From positions 1,789,001 through 1,853,000 of the forward strand of contig NZ_CP029985.1 of assembly GCF_003355005.1 (NCBI RefSeq): a stretch of DNA of 64,000 nucleotides, given 5' to 3'. Source of the DNA: Sphingomonas sp. FARSPH (GTDB lineage: Bacteria > Pseudomonadota > Alphaproteobacteria > Sphingomonadales > Sphingomonadaceae). Both the position numbers and the translations under genes were made by a program. Of the stretch, positions 8,984 to 18,438 are shown in pieces. The notes beneath the pieces are model-generated. The model ran no database searches, was not told the origin of the DNA, and saw nothing but the letters and a program-made list of their open reading frames with translations. Position 1 is the first letter of the stretch, and each line of letters opens with the position of its first letter.

Positions 8984-8995
8984 TGAATACGTATG
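8984..8995. promoter_or_regulatory. LacI-type operator (TGAATACGTATG) upstream of TonB receptor 2
   Basis: TGAATACGTATG, containing the palindrome ATACGTAT with a central CG, lies about 118 bases before the receptor start. An identical 12-mer is at 14855-14866 in the lacI/amylase intergenic region. It is probably the operator of the LacI protein encoded at 13767-14810. Confidence 0.65.
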
Positions 8996-9112
8996 TGGCC
9001 ATGTTGGCACGAAATCCCCCTTTGTTCACAAGCACTCGGGTTACGCCGGCCGATCGTCCTCCCATGACAGGGGGCGGGGGCACGGCATCACTCTTGGGGG
9101 AGGATCCTTCTC

Positions 9113-12025
9113 GTGGCCCGTTCCGTTTCGTCGTTCTCGCTGCGCCGCCGCGCCGCGCTCCGCACCACCACCGTCGGCCTTGGCAGTCTGTTCCTGGCGA
9201 CGGGCGGCGCCGCATTCGCGCAGGAGACGCCCAACCCGCAGTCGCCCAACGCCAATCCGCCCGCCGCCGCGACAGTGCAGGCGCCGGCCCCCGCCGCCGA
9301 GCCGACGCCGAACCAGGATGCCGAGCAGGCGAAGACGCAGGCGGATGCGGCGGGCGACGGCCAGGACATCGTCGTCACCGGCATCCGCGCCAGCCTTGCA
9401 AGCTCGGCCAAGATCAAGCGCAACTCGACGCTGATCGTCGACAGCGTCTCGGCCGAAGACGTCGGCAAGCTGCCCGACGTGTCGATCGCCGACAGCCTCG
9501 CGCGCCTGCCCGGCGTCACCGCGCAGCGCCTCGAGGGCCGCGACCAGCGCCTGTCGATCCGCGGCCTCGGCCCCGATTTCTCGACCACCTTGCTCAACGG
9601 CCGCGAGCAGGTGACCGTCGGCGACAACCGCGGCGTCGAATACGACCAGTATCCGTCGGAATTCTTCCGCAACGTCAACGTCTACAAGTCCGCCGACGCG
9701 TCGCTGATCGCGGCGGGCATCTCGGGCACCGTCGATTTGCGCATGCTGCGCCCGCTTGACCAGCCGGGCCGCGTCGTCGCGATCAATGCGCGCGGCCAGA
9801 TGAACGGCATCGACAGCCTCAACCCGGATTCGTCACGCTACGGCTATCGCGCGTCGGCGACCTATGTCGACAAGTTCGCGGACGATACGCTCGGCATCGC
9901 GCTCGGCGTGTCGGCGACGCAGACGCCGTCGCAGGACGAACGCTACAACGCTTGGGGCTATTCGGGCAGCGGCACCGCCGCCGATCCCTATGTGCTGGGC
10001 GGCGCCAAGCCCTACGTCCAGTCGAACGAGCTGCGCCGCTACGGCGGCGTCGCGACGATCGAGTGGCAGCCGTCGGAGAATTTCCACTCGACGTTCGACG
10101 CGCTCTATTCGAAGTTCAAGGAAGAGCAGCACCTGCGCGGCGTCGAGTTCCCGCTCGGCTTCTCCGATCCGGTGAAGAGCGGCATCCAGACCAACAACGG
10201 TTTCGCGACCGCGACGACGTTCAGCAACGTCTTCGCCGTGATGCGCAACGACTATAACCGACGCGACGCGGAGAATCTGTCGCTCGGCTGGAACAACGAC
10301 CTGAAGGTCACCGATCGCATCCACTTCAACGTCGACGCAAGCTGGAGCCGCGCGACGCGCACCGACTTCCTGCTCGAAACGAACGCGGGCACCGGATATC
10401 AGAAGTCGGGCGTGCCCGATCGCGTGACGGTGACGCAGAATGCGAACGGCACGTACCGGATCGTGCCGACGCTCGATTACACCAACACCAACATCTTCAA
10501 GCTCACCGACCCGCAGGGCTGGGGCTACAACGGTACGCAGCCCGTCGTGCAGTCGGGCTTCCTCAACCGTCCGAGCTTCAAGGACGACCTGAAGTCGCTG
10601 CGCGCCAGCTTCAACGGCGAGATCGACGGCAGCATCGTCAAGAGCTGGGAAGTCGGCGGCAATTACAGCCGGCGTGAGAAGACGAGCGCCTATTCGTCCT
10701 ACTTCCTGTGCCCGACCGGCGGCGGCACGAACTGCACCGTCGCCAGCGGCACGCCGACGACCGCGCCGGTGCCGACTGCGGCGCTGCTCGGCACCAACGT
10801 ACCGCTCGCCTATCTCGGTATTCCCGCGATGCTGACCTGGGACCCGCTCTACGTCTACAACAACGCGCTCAACAAGGCGTTCGACGGCCGTCCGTCCGCG
10901 CTGGTCCGCGACAATGTCGTGACCGAGAACGTCTGGACGGGCTATGCCAAGATCAACCTCGACGGCGATCTCGGCGGCAAGGCGGTCAAGGGTTCGCTCG
11001 GCGTGCAGGTCGTCCGCAGCGAGCAGCGCGGCACCGGCCAGATCGCGAGCGTCAACAACGGCGCCGTCACGCTGGCGCCTGCCGACCAGAAGGAAACCTA
11101 TACCAACGTGCTGCCCAGCGCGACCTTCTCGGTCGAGCTGATCCCGAGCGGTTACATCAAGATGGGCGCGTCGCAGACGATGATCCGTCCGCGCCTCGAC
11201 CAGGAGCGCGTGACGCAGGACGTGTCGATCAACATCGCCAACATCGGCCGGACGCAGCCGGGCCTGCTCTTCCCGGTCTTCTCCTCGAACGGCGGCAACG
11301 TCGCGCTGCGTCCGTATCAGTCGACAAACATCGACCTGTCGTTCGAGAAGTATTTCGACGGCGGCGGCTATGTCGCGGTGTCGGGTTACTTCAAGCACCT
11401 CACCGACTTCGTCGATCCGAACAACAGCTATGCGTTCAACTTCACCGGACTGCTGCCGGCATTGACGCCTGCGCAGCAGGCGCAGGTGATCGCCGCGAAC
11501 CAGACGATCGGCACCGTGTCGGCGCCCGCCAACACGGGTCGCGGCGAGGTGATGGGCGTGGAGGGCACGATCTCGCTGCCGTTCAAGATGCTGACCAGCG
11601 CGCTCGACGGCTTCGGCGTGTTCGTCACCGGCAACTACACCGACTCGACGATCAAGTATGCCAACAGCCCTGCGCCGATCACGCTGCCCGGCCTGTCGGA
11701 CGTCACCGCCAGCGGCACGCTCTATTTCGAAAAGTGGGGTTTCCAGGCACGCGCCAACTATCGCTACCGGTCGAACTTCCTCGCCGAGGTGGCGGGCCTG
11801 TCGGCGGCGCCGACGTATCGCACCGCCAAGTCGGAAGGCATTCTCGACGCGCAGATCGGCTACGAATTCCAGGAGGGCTTCCTGAAGGGCTTCTCGATCC
11901 TGGCGCAGGCCAAGAACCTGACCGACCGGCCGTTCATCACCTACCAGAACAACGATCCGCGTCAGGTGATCGACTATCAGCGCTATGGCCGCGATTACTA
12001 TATCGGGCTCAGCTACAAGTTTTAA
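9113..12025 (+). CDS. TonB-dependent receptor, probable maltodextrin receptor
   Basis: This outer-membrane receptor of 970 residues starts at a GTG preceded by GGGGGAGG with proper spacing. The signal peptide ends GGAAFAQE; a Pro/Ala-rich linker follows, then the TonB box-like DIVVTGIRASLASS. The plug (KLPDVSIADSLARLPGV; QRLSIRGLGPDFSTTLLNGRE) is of the kind in Caulobacter MalA-like sugar receptors, and the barrel ends in YYIGLSYKF. It lies at the head of the alpha-glucan locus and shares an operator sequence with the amylase operon, so import of maltodextrins is the best guess, though the sequence alone does not prove the ligand. A terminator-like hairpin follows. Confidence 0.87.
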   Translation: MARSVSSFSLRRRAALRTTTVGLGSLFLATGGAAFAQETPNPQSPNANPPAAATVQAPAPAAEPTPNQDAEQAKTQADAAGDGQDIVVTGIRASLASSAKIKRNSTLIVDSVSAEDVGKLPDVSIADSLARLPGVTAQRLEGRDQRLSIRGLGPDFSTTLLNGREQVTVGDNRGVEYDQYPSEFFRNVNVYKSADASLIAAGISGTVDLRMLRPLDQPGRVVAINARGQMNGIDSLNPDSSRYGYRASATYVDKFADDTLGIALGVSATQTPSQDERYNAWGYSGSGTAADPYVLGGAKPYVQSNELRRYGGVATIEWQPSENFHSTFDALYSKFKEEQHLRGVEFPLGFSDPVKSGIQTNNGFATATTFSNVFAVMRNDYNRRDAENLSLGWNNDLKVTDRIHFNVDASWSRATRTDFLLETNAGTGYQKSGVPDRVTVTQNANGTYRIVPTLDYTNTNIFKLTDPQGWGYNGTQPVVQSGFLNRPSFKDDLKSLRASFNGEIDGSIVKSWEVGGNYSRREKTSAYSSYFLCPTGGGTNCTVASGTPTTAPVPTAALLGTNVPLAYLGIPAMLTWDPLYVYNNALNKAFDGRPSALVRDNVVTENVWTGYAKINLDGDLGGKAVKGSLGVQVVRSEQRGTGQIASVNNGAVTLAPADQKETYTNVLPSATFSVELIPSGYIKMGASQTMIRPRLDQERVTQDVSINIANIGRTQPGLLFPVFSSNGGNVALRPYQSTNIDLSFEKYFDGGGYVAVSGYFKHLTDFVDPNNSYAFNFTGLLPALTPAQQAQVIAANQTIGTVSAPANTGRGEVMGVEGTISLPFKMLTSALDGFGVFVTGNYTDSTIKYANSPAPITLPGLSDVTASGTLYFEKWGFQARANYRYRSNFLAEVAGLSAAPTYRTAKSEGILDAQIGYEFQEGFLKGFSILAQAKNLTDRPFITYQNNDPRQVIDYQRYGRDYYIGLSYKF

Positions 12026-12047
12026 CGGTCCTTTTCTCCCCCACCTT

Positions 12048-12083
12048 ACGGGCTGTCGTCGCATGCCGGCGGCGGCCCGTTTT
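12048..12083 (+). terminator. Intrinsic terminator after TonB receptor 2
   Basis: ACGGGC (12048-12053) pairs with GCCCGT (12075-12080), with additional internal GC pairing, and a TTTT run follows at 12080-12083, 23 bases after the receptor stop. Confidence 0.65.
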
Positions 12084-12093
12084 GTTGGGTTTT

Positions 12094-12189
12094 CGTCACC
12101 ATGGACTTGTTCCGCGGTCCACCGTTCCGCAAGACGACCAGCCTGTGCGCATGCGGGACGGTAGATGCCGGAACAGGTCCGGCATGACG
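12094..12189. repeat. REP-like dyad repeat
   Basis: An imperfect inverted repeat: the left arm begins CGTCACCATGGACTTGTTCC, and the right arm, read in complement, begins CGTCATGCCGGACCTGTTCC. About 20 bases separate the arms. It sits between a terminator and the start of halogenase 2. Such elements are frequent in sphingomonad genomes; the copy number here is unknown. Confidence 0.55.
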
Positions 12190-12217
12190 ACCTGAGCCAA
12201 TCAGAGGACAGCGTTCC

Positions 12218-13711
12218 ATGACCCTCAACACCATCGTCATCGCCGGCGGCGGCACCGCGGGGTGGATGGCGGCCGCGGCGCTCGGCCATCTGCTCGGCGA
12301 GCATGTCGCGATCCGGCTCGTCGAATCTGAGGAGATCGGCACCGTCGGCGTCGGCGAGGCGACGATCCCGCAGATCCGGCTGTTCAACCAGGCGCTGGGC
12401 CTCGACGAGGATGCGTTCCTGCGCGCGACCGGCGGCACGTTCAAGCTCGGCATCGCCTTCGACGGCTGGACCGCGCCGGGGCACAGCTACATGCATGCGT
12501 TCGGCGACGTCGGCCGCGATGTCGGGCCGGTGCCGTTCCAGCATTACTGGCTGCGCGCCCGCGCCGCCGGGGTCGCCGGGCCGCTCGGCGACTATTGCAT
12601 GAACGACGTCGCGGCCCGCGCGGGCCGGATGCATCGCGGCGCGCCGCTGACCGCGCGCACGATCCCCGCCATCCCCTACGCCTTTCACTTCGACGCCAAT
12701 CTCTACGCGGCGTACCTGCGTCGCTTTGCGCAGAACCGCGGCGTCGTGCGGACGGAGGGGCGGATCGCACACGTCGAGCGCGACGGCGAGAGCGGCGACG
12801 TCGCGGCGCTGGTGCTCGACGGCGGCGAGCGGGTTGCGGGCGACCTGTTCCTCGATTGCACCGGTTTTCGCGCCTTGCTCAGCGAGGGTGCGCTGGCGAC
12901 GGGGTACGAGGACTGGTCGCGATGGCTGCCGTGCGATCGCGCGGTCGCGCAGCCGAGCGCGGGGGCGGGGGCGCCCTTGCCCTACACCCGCGCGATCGCA
13001 CGGCAGGCCGGGTGGCAATGGCGCATCCCGCTGCAGCATCGCACCGGCAACGGCCACGTCTATTGCAGCGCATTCACCAGCGATGACGAGGCGGCAGCGA
13101 CGCTTGCCGCCAATCTCGACGGCGCGGCGACGGGCGATCCGCGGCCGTTGCGGTTCGTCACCGGGCGGCGGCGGCGCGCCTGGAACCACAATGTCGTCGC
13201 GCTCGGCCTCGCCAGCGGATTCCTCGAGCCGCTGGAGTCGACCAGCATCCACCTGATCCAGTCCGCGATCGCGCGGCTGGTTAAGCTGCTGCCCGCGATG
13301 CCCGTCGCGCCCGCGCTGCGTGCCGAATACAATCGCCAGGCCGATTTCGAGATGGAGCGTATCCGCGATTTCCTGATCCTCCATTACTGGGCGAACGGCC
13401 GCGACGAGCCCTTTTGGCAGGCGTGCCGCGATATGGCTCTGCCCGACACGTTGCAGGCGAAGATCGACCTGTGGCGCGAGGCCGGCGTCATCACGCGCGA
13501 GCATGAGGAACTGTTCACCGAGGACGGCTGGCTGCAGGTGCTGGTCGGGCAGGGGGTCGCGGCACAGGCGTACCATCCGCTCGCCGACGCGATTTCGGAC
13601 GGGGACCTTGCGGAATATATGGAGATGCTGCCGCTGCTCTACCGCCGGGAGGCGGGTGCGCTGGCGGAGCACGGTGCCTTCGTCGCCAAGCATTGCGCGA
13701 TGCGGCGGTAG
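12218..13711 (+). CDS. Tryptophan halogenase family flavoprotein (copy 2)
   Basis: The product is 497 residues and closely related to copy 1. It shows GGGTAGWM near residue 10, EEIGTVGVGEATIP, the lysine in TFKLGIAF (K76), and WQWRIP at residues 266-271 followed by LQHRTGNGHVY. All the classic halogenase motifs are intact, so it is likely active. It lies between the maltodextrin-type TonB receptor and lacI (convergent with lacI), in the same direction as the receptor but separated from it by a terminator and a REP element, so it may have its own promoter. The substrate is unknown; known relatives from such loci halogenate free indole in vitro, preferring bromide. Confidence 0.88.
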   Translation: MTLNTIVIAGGGTAGWMAAAALGHLLGEHVAIRLVESEEIGTVGVGEATIPQIRLFNQALGLDEDAFLRATGGTFKLGIAFDGWTAPGHSYMHAFGDVGRDVGPVPFQHYWLRARAAGVAGPLGDYCMNDVAARAGRMHRGAPLTARTIPAIPYAFHFDANLYAAYLRRFAQNRGVVRTEGRIAHVERDGESGDVAALVLDGGERVAGDLFLDCTGFRALLSEGALATGYEDWSRWLPCDRAVAQPSAGAGAPLPYTRAIARQAGWQWRIPLQHRTGNGHVYCSAFTSDDEAAATLAANLDGAATGDPRPLRFVTGRRRRAWNHNVVALGLASGFLEPLESTSIHLIQSAIARLVKLLPAMPVAPALRAEYNRQADFEMERIRDFLILHYWANGRDEPFWQACRDMALPDTLQAKIDLWREAGVITREHEELFTEDGWLQVLVGQGVAAQAYHPLADAISDGDLAEYMEMLPLLYRREAGALAEHGAFVAKHCAMRR

Positions 13712-13766
13712 TCGCTCGCCTTCACCGTTCCAGCGGCGGGAAGGGTGAGGGTAGGGGGGGGAGTTC

Positions 13767-14810
13767 CTAACTCGACCCGCGCACCACCAGCCGCGGTTGC
13801 AGCAGCGTTGCCTGCGTCGGCTGGTCCGCAATGCGGCGCAGCAATGTATCGACCAGCACCTCGCCCGCGCGCCGGTAATCCTGCGCCACCGTGCTCAGCG
13901 ACGGCTGCGTCGTCGCGGCGGCGGGGATGTCGTCGAACCCGACGACGGAGACGTCCTGCGGCACGCGCAGCCCAGCCTCGGCCAGCGCGCGCATCGCGCC
14001 GAGCGCGATCAGGTCGGACGCGGCGAACAGGGCGTCGAAGGGAATGTCGCGCGCGATCAGGCGGCGCATCGCGTCATAGCCGCCCTGTTCGACCGACAGC
14101 GAATCCGCGTGCAATCCCAGATGCACCGGCAACCCCGCCGTGCGCAGCGCCTCGGCCAGGCCGCGGTAGCGGTCGCGGAATTCGGGATAATGATCGTCCG
14201 CCTGGCCGATGAACGCGACGCTTTTGCGGCCGCGCGCGATCAGATGCTCGCCCGCCGCGCGGCCGCCGGCGATATTGTCGCTGCCGATCGTCGTCGCCAG
14301 CCCGTCGGGGTCGACCGCACCCCAGCGCACGAAATGCGTGCCCTGCGCAACGAGGGCTTCGAGCCGCGCCTTGTACACCTCGTAATCGCCATAACCGAGC
14401 AGGATGATCCCGTCCGCCTTGCGGCTGTCCTCGTAATCCATGTGCCAGTCGGCGGAGAGATGCTGGAACGAGGTGAGCAGATCGTAACCGCGCGCCGCGC
14501 AGGTGCGCAGGATCGATCCCAGCATCGAGAGGAAGAACGGGTTGATGTACGTCCCGTCGGGCAGCGGATCCTCGAAGAACAGCAGCGCCAGCGTCATCGT
14601 CTGGCCGCGGCGCAGCGAGGATGCGTTCTTGTCGACCTTGTAGTTCAGCTGGTGGGCGATCGCCTCGATCCGCATCCGCGTCGCCGCGCTGACCGTCGGA
14701 TCGCCGCGCAGCGCCCGGCTGACCGTGGGTTGCGACACGCCCGCGCGCGCGGCGATGTCGAACGACGTCGGTTTATCGCTCGTCCCCCTGCTGCGCGTCC
14801 TCGCCGTCAT
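13767..14810 (-). CDS. LacI family transcriptional regulator of the alpha-glucan locus
   Basis: This 347-residue repressor has a LacI helix-turn-helix at about residues 17-60 (TSFDIAARAGVSQPTVSRALRG, hinge region NASSLRRG) and a periplasmic-binding-protein-like sugar-binding domain to the C-terminus (DGIILLGYGDYE; ALFAASDLIALGAMRAL; VSVVGFDDIP). The ATG at 14810 places the helix-turn-helix at the N-terminus as usual; the longer open frame would read into the divergent promoter. It is divergent from the amylase operon, and TGAATACGTATG at 14855-14866 sits between them and again before the TonB receptor at 9113. It probably represses both and itself, released by a maltose-type sugar; the inducer is inferred from the neighbours. 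Confidence 0.88.
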   Translation of the reverse strand: MTARTRSRGTSDKPTSFDIAARAGVSQPTVSRALRGDPTVSAATRMRIEAIAHQLNYKVDKNASSLRRGQTMTLALLFFEDPLPDGTYINPFFLSMLGSILRTCAARGYDLLTSFQHLSADWHMDYEDSRKADGIILLGYGDYEVYKARLEALVAQGTHFVRWGAVDPDGLATTIGSDNIAGGRAAGEHLIARGRKSVAFIGQADDHYPEFRDRYRGLAEALRTAGLPVHLGLHADSLSVEQGGYDAMRRLIARDIPFDALFAASDLIALGAMRALAEAGLRVPQDVSVVGFDDIPAAATTQPSLSTVAQDYRRAGEVLVDTLLRRIADQPTQATLLQPRLVVRGSS

Positions 14811-14854
14811 GGCGAAGCAATAGACCAGCGGCAGGAAAGGCGAAAGCTTTCGCG

Positions 14855-14866
14855 TGAATACGTATG
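14855..14866. promoter_or_regulatory. LacI-type operator (TGAATACGTATG) between lacI and the amylase operon
   Basis: Identical over 12 bases to the site at 8984-8995. It lies 45 bases before the lacI start and about 103 bases before the amylase start, a position suited to control of both. Confidence 0.68.
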
Positions 14867-14968
14867 CCTTGCGCTTCCCTTGTGCGTGCCGGTTACCCAG
14901 AACGGCGCCTGACGCGGACGGGCATCGGCATCCGTGCGCGCGAGGGATACGACCGGGAGGGGCCTGCC

Positions 14969-16831
14969 ATGCGCCGAGGCGCGATACTTCACTCCGCGAT
15001 CGCCGCGGCACTGGCGGCATGCTGCGCGACGACCGCGGCCGCGCAACGGGCGACGCCGGCACCGACGCCAATGTCGGCGCGCGCCGATTATCGTGCGCGC
15101 CTGCCGCAGGACGAGGTGATCTATTTCCTGCTGCCCGACCGGTTCGACAATGCCGATCCGTCCAACGATCGCGGCGGCCTGACCGGCGACCGCGGCGTCA
15201 CCGGGTTCGACCCCACCGCGAAGGGTTGGTACCACGGCGGCGACCTGAAGGGCGTGACGCGCCGGCTCGACTATATCCAGGCGCTGGGCGCGACCGCGAT
15301 CTGGGTTGCGCCGATCTTCAAGAACAAACCCGTGCAGGGCAGCGGCGCCTATCAGTCCGCCGGCTATCACGGCTATTGGATCACCGATTTCACCCAGGTC
15401 GATCCGCATTTCGGCACCAATCGGGACTTCGCCGACCTCGTCGCCGCCGCGCACAAGCGGGGGATGAAGGTGTACATGGACATCGTCGTCAACCACACCG
15501 CCGACGTCATCCAGTATCGCGAATGCGTCGCGAAGCCCGATTGCCCGTATCGCAGCCGTGCCGATTATCCCTACCAGCGCCGCGGCGGCGTGGGCGGCCC
15601 GCCGATCAACGCGGGGTTCGCCGGCGACCAGGATCGCAGCGAGGCCAATTTCGCGAAGCTCATCGATCCGACCTACGCCTACACGCCGTTCGTGCCCGAG
15701 GCGGAGAAGACGGTGAAGGTGCCCGCCTGGCTCAACGACCCGATTTATTACCACAATCGCGGCAACACGACCTTCGCCGACGAAAGCGCGACGATGGGCG
15801 ATTTCGGCGGCCTCGACGACGTGATGACCGAACATCCGCGCGTCGTCGCGGGCATGATCGACATCTACGGCGGCTGGATCGACCGGTTCGGCATCGATGG
15901 TTTTCGCATCGACACCGCGCGCCATGTCGAGCCGGAATTCTGGCAGGCCTTCGTCCCCGCGATGCAGGCGCGCGCGCGGGCGAAGGGCATTCCCAATTTC
16001 CACATCTTTGGCGAGGTCGCGTTCGAGACTCTCGACGTCGGATTGCTCGCCCGCCACACCGTCGTCGACCGATTGCCCGGCATCCTCGATTTCGCGACGC
16101 GCCAGGCGATCGTCGAAAGCGTCACCGGCAAGCAGGAACCGGGTGCCTGGGACAAGCTGACGCGCGGCGACGCGCTCTACGCGCATGGCTACGACACCGC
16201 GGTTCAGCTTCCCACCTTCGTCAGCAACCACGACGCGGGCCGCCTCGCGATGATCATCCGTCGCGAGATGCCGCTGATCAGCGACGATGAGCTGCTGCAG
16301 CGCGTCCGTCTCGCGCATGCGATGCTGCTGACGCTGCGCGGCGTGCCGACCATCTATGCCGGCGACGAACAGGGCTTCACCGGCGACGGCAATGACCAGG
16401 ATGCGCGCGAGGACCAGTTCGGCAGCAAGACCGCGAGCTACAATGACAACCACCTGATCGGTACGACCACGACGACCGCGACGCCGCATTTCGGTCGCGA
16501 CCATCCGCTCTATCGCGAGATCGCGATGCTGGCGAAGCTGCGTACCGCGACGCCCGCGCTGACCCGCGGCACCGAGGTGTTGCGTGCGCGCAGCGACCAG
16601 CCCGGCCTCGTCGCGCTGTCGCGCATCGACCCCGCGACGGGGGCGGAGGTGCTGCTTGCGTTCAACACCGCGACGACCCCGCTGACGCGGCAGGTGGAGG
16701 TCGGCATCGGCGCGACGACCGCCGACACGCTCGCCGGTACGGGGTGCGGCGCGGTGGCGGCGCCCGGCAGCCTCACCGTAATGCTGCCGCCGCTCGGCTA
16801 TGCCGTCTGCGCGCTGAAGGCCGCACGATGA
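14969..16831 (+). CDS. Secreted GH13 alpha-amylase family enzyme
   Basis: The product is 620 residues. A signal peptide (AIAAALAACCATTAAAQ) is followed by a GH13 (beta/alpha)8 domain starting EVIYFLLPDRFDN. The four conserved regions are present: DIVVNHT; GFRIDTARH with the nucleophile D315; FGEVAF with the acid/base E349; and FVSNHD with D422. A C-terminal beta domain follows (EVLLAFNTATTP...). The family hydrolyses alpha-1,4 glucans, acting here in the periplasm or on the surface. The start is supported by GGGAGG 9 bases upstream. Its stop overlaps the next GH13 gene (ATGA). It is the first gene of an operon divergent from lacI and probably under LacI control. Confidence 0.9.
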   Translation: MRRGAILHSAIAAALAACCATTAAAQRATPAPTPMSARADYRARLPQDEVIYFLLPDRFDNADPSNDRGGLTGDRGVTGFDPTAKGWYHGGDLKGVTRRLDYIQALGATAIWVAPIFKNKPVQGSGAYQSAGYHGYWITDFTQVDPHFGTNRDFADLVAAAHKRGMKVYMDIVVNHTADVIQYRECVAKPDCPYRSRADYPYQRRGGVGGPPINAGFAGDQDRSEANFAKLIDPTYAYTPFVPEAEKTVKVPAWLNDPIYYHNRGNTTFADESATMGDFGGLDDVMTEHPRVVAGMIDIYGGWIDRFGIDGFRIDTARHVEPEFWQAFVPAMQARARAKGIPNFHIFGEVAFETLDVGLLARHTVVDRLPGILDFATRQAIVESVTGKQEPGAWDKLTRGDALYAHGYDTAVQLPTFVSNHDAGRLAMIIRREMPLISDDELLQRVRLAHAMLLTLRGVPTIYAGDEQGFTGDGNDQDAREDQFGSKTASYNDNHLIGTTTTTATPHFGRDHPLYREIAMLAKLRTATPALTRGTEVLRARSDQPGLVALSRIDPATGAEVLLAFNTATTPLTRQVEVGIGATTADTLAGTGCGAVAAPGSLTVMLPPLGYAVCALKAAR

Positions 16832-18438
16832 ACGGGATAGAACGACCGTGGTGGCACGGCGCCACCATCTATCAGATATACCCGCGCAGCTTCGCCGATT
16901 CGAACGGCGACGGCATCGGCGACCTTGCCGGCATCACTGCGCATCTCGACCATGTCGCGCGGCTGGGCGTGGAGGCGATCTGGCTGTCGCCGTTCTTTAC
17001 CTCGCCGATGGCCGATTTCGGCTATGACGTGTCCGATTATTGCGACGTCGACCCGATTTTCGGCACGCTCGCCGATTTCGACGCGCTGGTCGCGCGGGCG
17101 CACCAACTGGGGCTGAAGGTCATCATCGACCAGGTCTGGGCGCACACCAGCGACCGCCACCCCTGGTTCGAGGAAAGCCGCCAGAGCCGCGACAACCCCC
17201 ACGCCGACTGGTATGTCTGGCGCGACCCCAAGCCCGACGGGTCGCCGCCCAATAACTGGCAATCGGTGTTCGGCGGTCCGGCATGGACGTGGGACGCGCG
17301 CCGGCGCCAGTATTACATGCACAATTTCCTGAAGGAGCAGCCGCAGGTCAACGGCCACCATCCGGCGGTGCAGCAGGCATTCCTGGACGTCGCGCGCTTC
17401 TGGCTGGAGCGCGGGATCGACGGGTTCCGGATCGATGCGATCAATTTCATGATGTTCGATCCCGATTTCCGCGACAATCCGCCCGCACCCGAGGACGACG
17501 GCATCCCGCGCACGCGGCCGTTCGATTACCAGCTGCACAGCTTCAACCAGAGCCATGCGGCGATCCCCGGCTTCCTCGAACGCGTCCGCGCGCTGTTCGA
17601 CAGCTACGACGCGCGCTTCACCGTCGCGGAGGTCGGCGGCGCGGACAGCGACCGCGAGATGAAGCTGTTCACCGCGAACGGCCGCCGCCTGCACAGCGCC
17701 TACGGCTTCGATTTCCTCTACGCCCCGGCGCTCACCCCCGCGATGGTGGCGGAGGCGGTGGCGAAATGGCCGGAGGCGGAGGGTGTCGGCTGGCCGAGCT
17801 GGGCGTTCGAGAACCATGACGCGCCGCGCGCCATCTCGCGCTGGGCCGCGCCCGGTCAGGCGGGTGCCTTTGCGCGGATGAAGATGCTGCTGCTCGCCTC
17901 GCTGCGTGGCAATATCTTCCTCTATTATGGCGAGGAGCTGGGCCTGACGCAGGTCGAGGTGCCGTTCGAGGCACTGCAGGATCCCGAAGCGATCGCCAAC
18001 TGGCCGCGTACGCTGTCGCGAGACGGTGCGCGCACGCCGATGGCGTGGTCGGCGGACGCGCCCAATCTGGGCTTTTCCACCGCGACGCCGTGGCTGCCGA
18101 TCGGGGCGGATCACGCGAGCCTCGCGGTCGACCGGCAGGAGCGCGACCCGCACGCCTTGCTGCACTGGACGCGCGACGTGTTGGCGATGCGCAAGCGCCA
18201 CCCCGCCTTGCTGACCGGCGACATCCGCGTCGTCGAGGCGGGCGAGGCGATGCTTGCACTGGAGCGGCGCAGCGGGGGCGATACGTTGCTCTGCGTTTTC
18301 AACCTGTCGCCCGAGCCGCAACGCTGGGCGCCGGCCGATCCCGATCGCTGGCGCACGGTGACGCAGACTGCGACGCAGGGGTGGCATTTCGACGGATATG
18401 GCGCATTGATCGCCGAACACACGGGAGAGGCACGATGA
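16828..18438 (+). CDS. GH13 alpha-glucosidase (oligo-glucosidase type)
   Basis: This 536-residue enzyme has no signal peptide, so it is probably cytoplasmic. It opens with WWHGATIYQIYPRSFADSNG, the classic start of oligo-1,6-glucosidase/alpha-glucosidase members of GH13. Conserved elements are DQVWAHTSD, GFRIDAINF (nucleophile D203), the acid/base in VAEVGG (E268) and FENHD (D331). It would release glucose from imported maltose and maltodextrins. It overlaps both neighbours by ATGA junctions and so sits within one operon, between the secreted amylase and the GH97 enzyme. The exact linkage preference cannot be decided from motifs. Confidence 0.9.
   Translation: MNGIERPWWHGATIYQIYPRSFADSNGDGIGDLAGITAHLDHVARLGVEAIWLSPFFTSPMADFGYDVSDYCDVDPIFGTLADFDALVARAHQLGLKVIIDQVWAHTSDRHPWFEESRQSRDNPHADWYVWRDPKPDGSPPNNWQSVFGGPAWTWDARRRQYYMHNFLKEQPQVNGHHPAVQQAFLDVARFWLERGIDGFRIDAINFMMFDPDFRDNPPAPEDDGIPRTRPFDYQLHSFNQSHAAIPGFLERVRALFDSYDARFTVAEVGGADSDREMKLFTANGRRLHSAYGFDFLYAPALTPAMVAEAVAKWPEAEGVGWPSWAFENHDAPRAISRWAAPGQAGAFARMKMLLLASLRGNIFLYYGEELGLTQVEVPFEALQDPEAIANWPRTLSRDGARTPMAWSADAPNLGFSTATPWLPIGADHASLAVDRQERDPHALLHWTRDVLAMRKRHPALLTGDIRVVEAGEAMLALERRSGGDTLLCVFNLSPEPQRWAPADPDRWRTVTQTATQGWHFDGYGALIAEHTGEAR

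Noticed and set aside
9833..13831. A 1332-codon open frame on the minus strand across the TonB receptor and halogenase genes
   Set aside because: It is antisense to two genes with clear protein motifs, has no recognisable domain, and long antisense frames are normal in GC-rich DNA.
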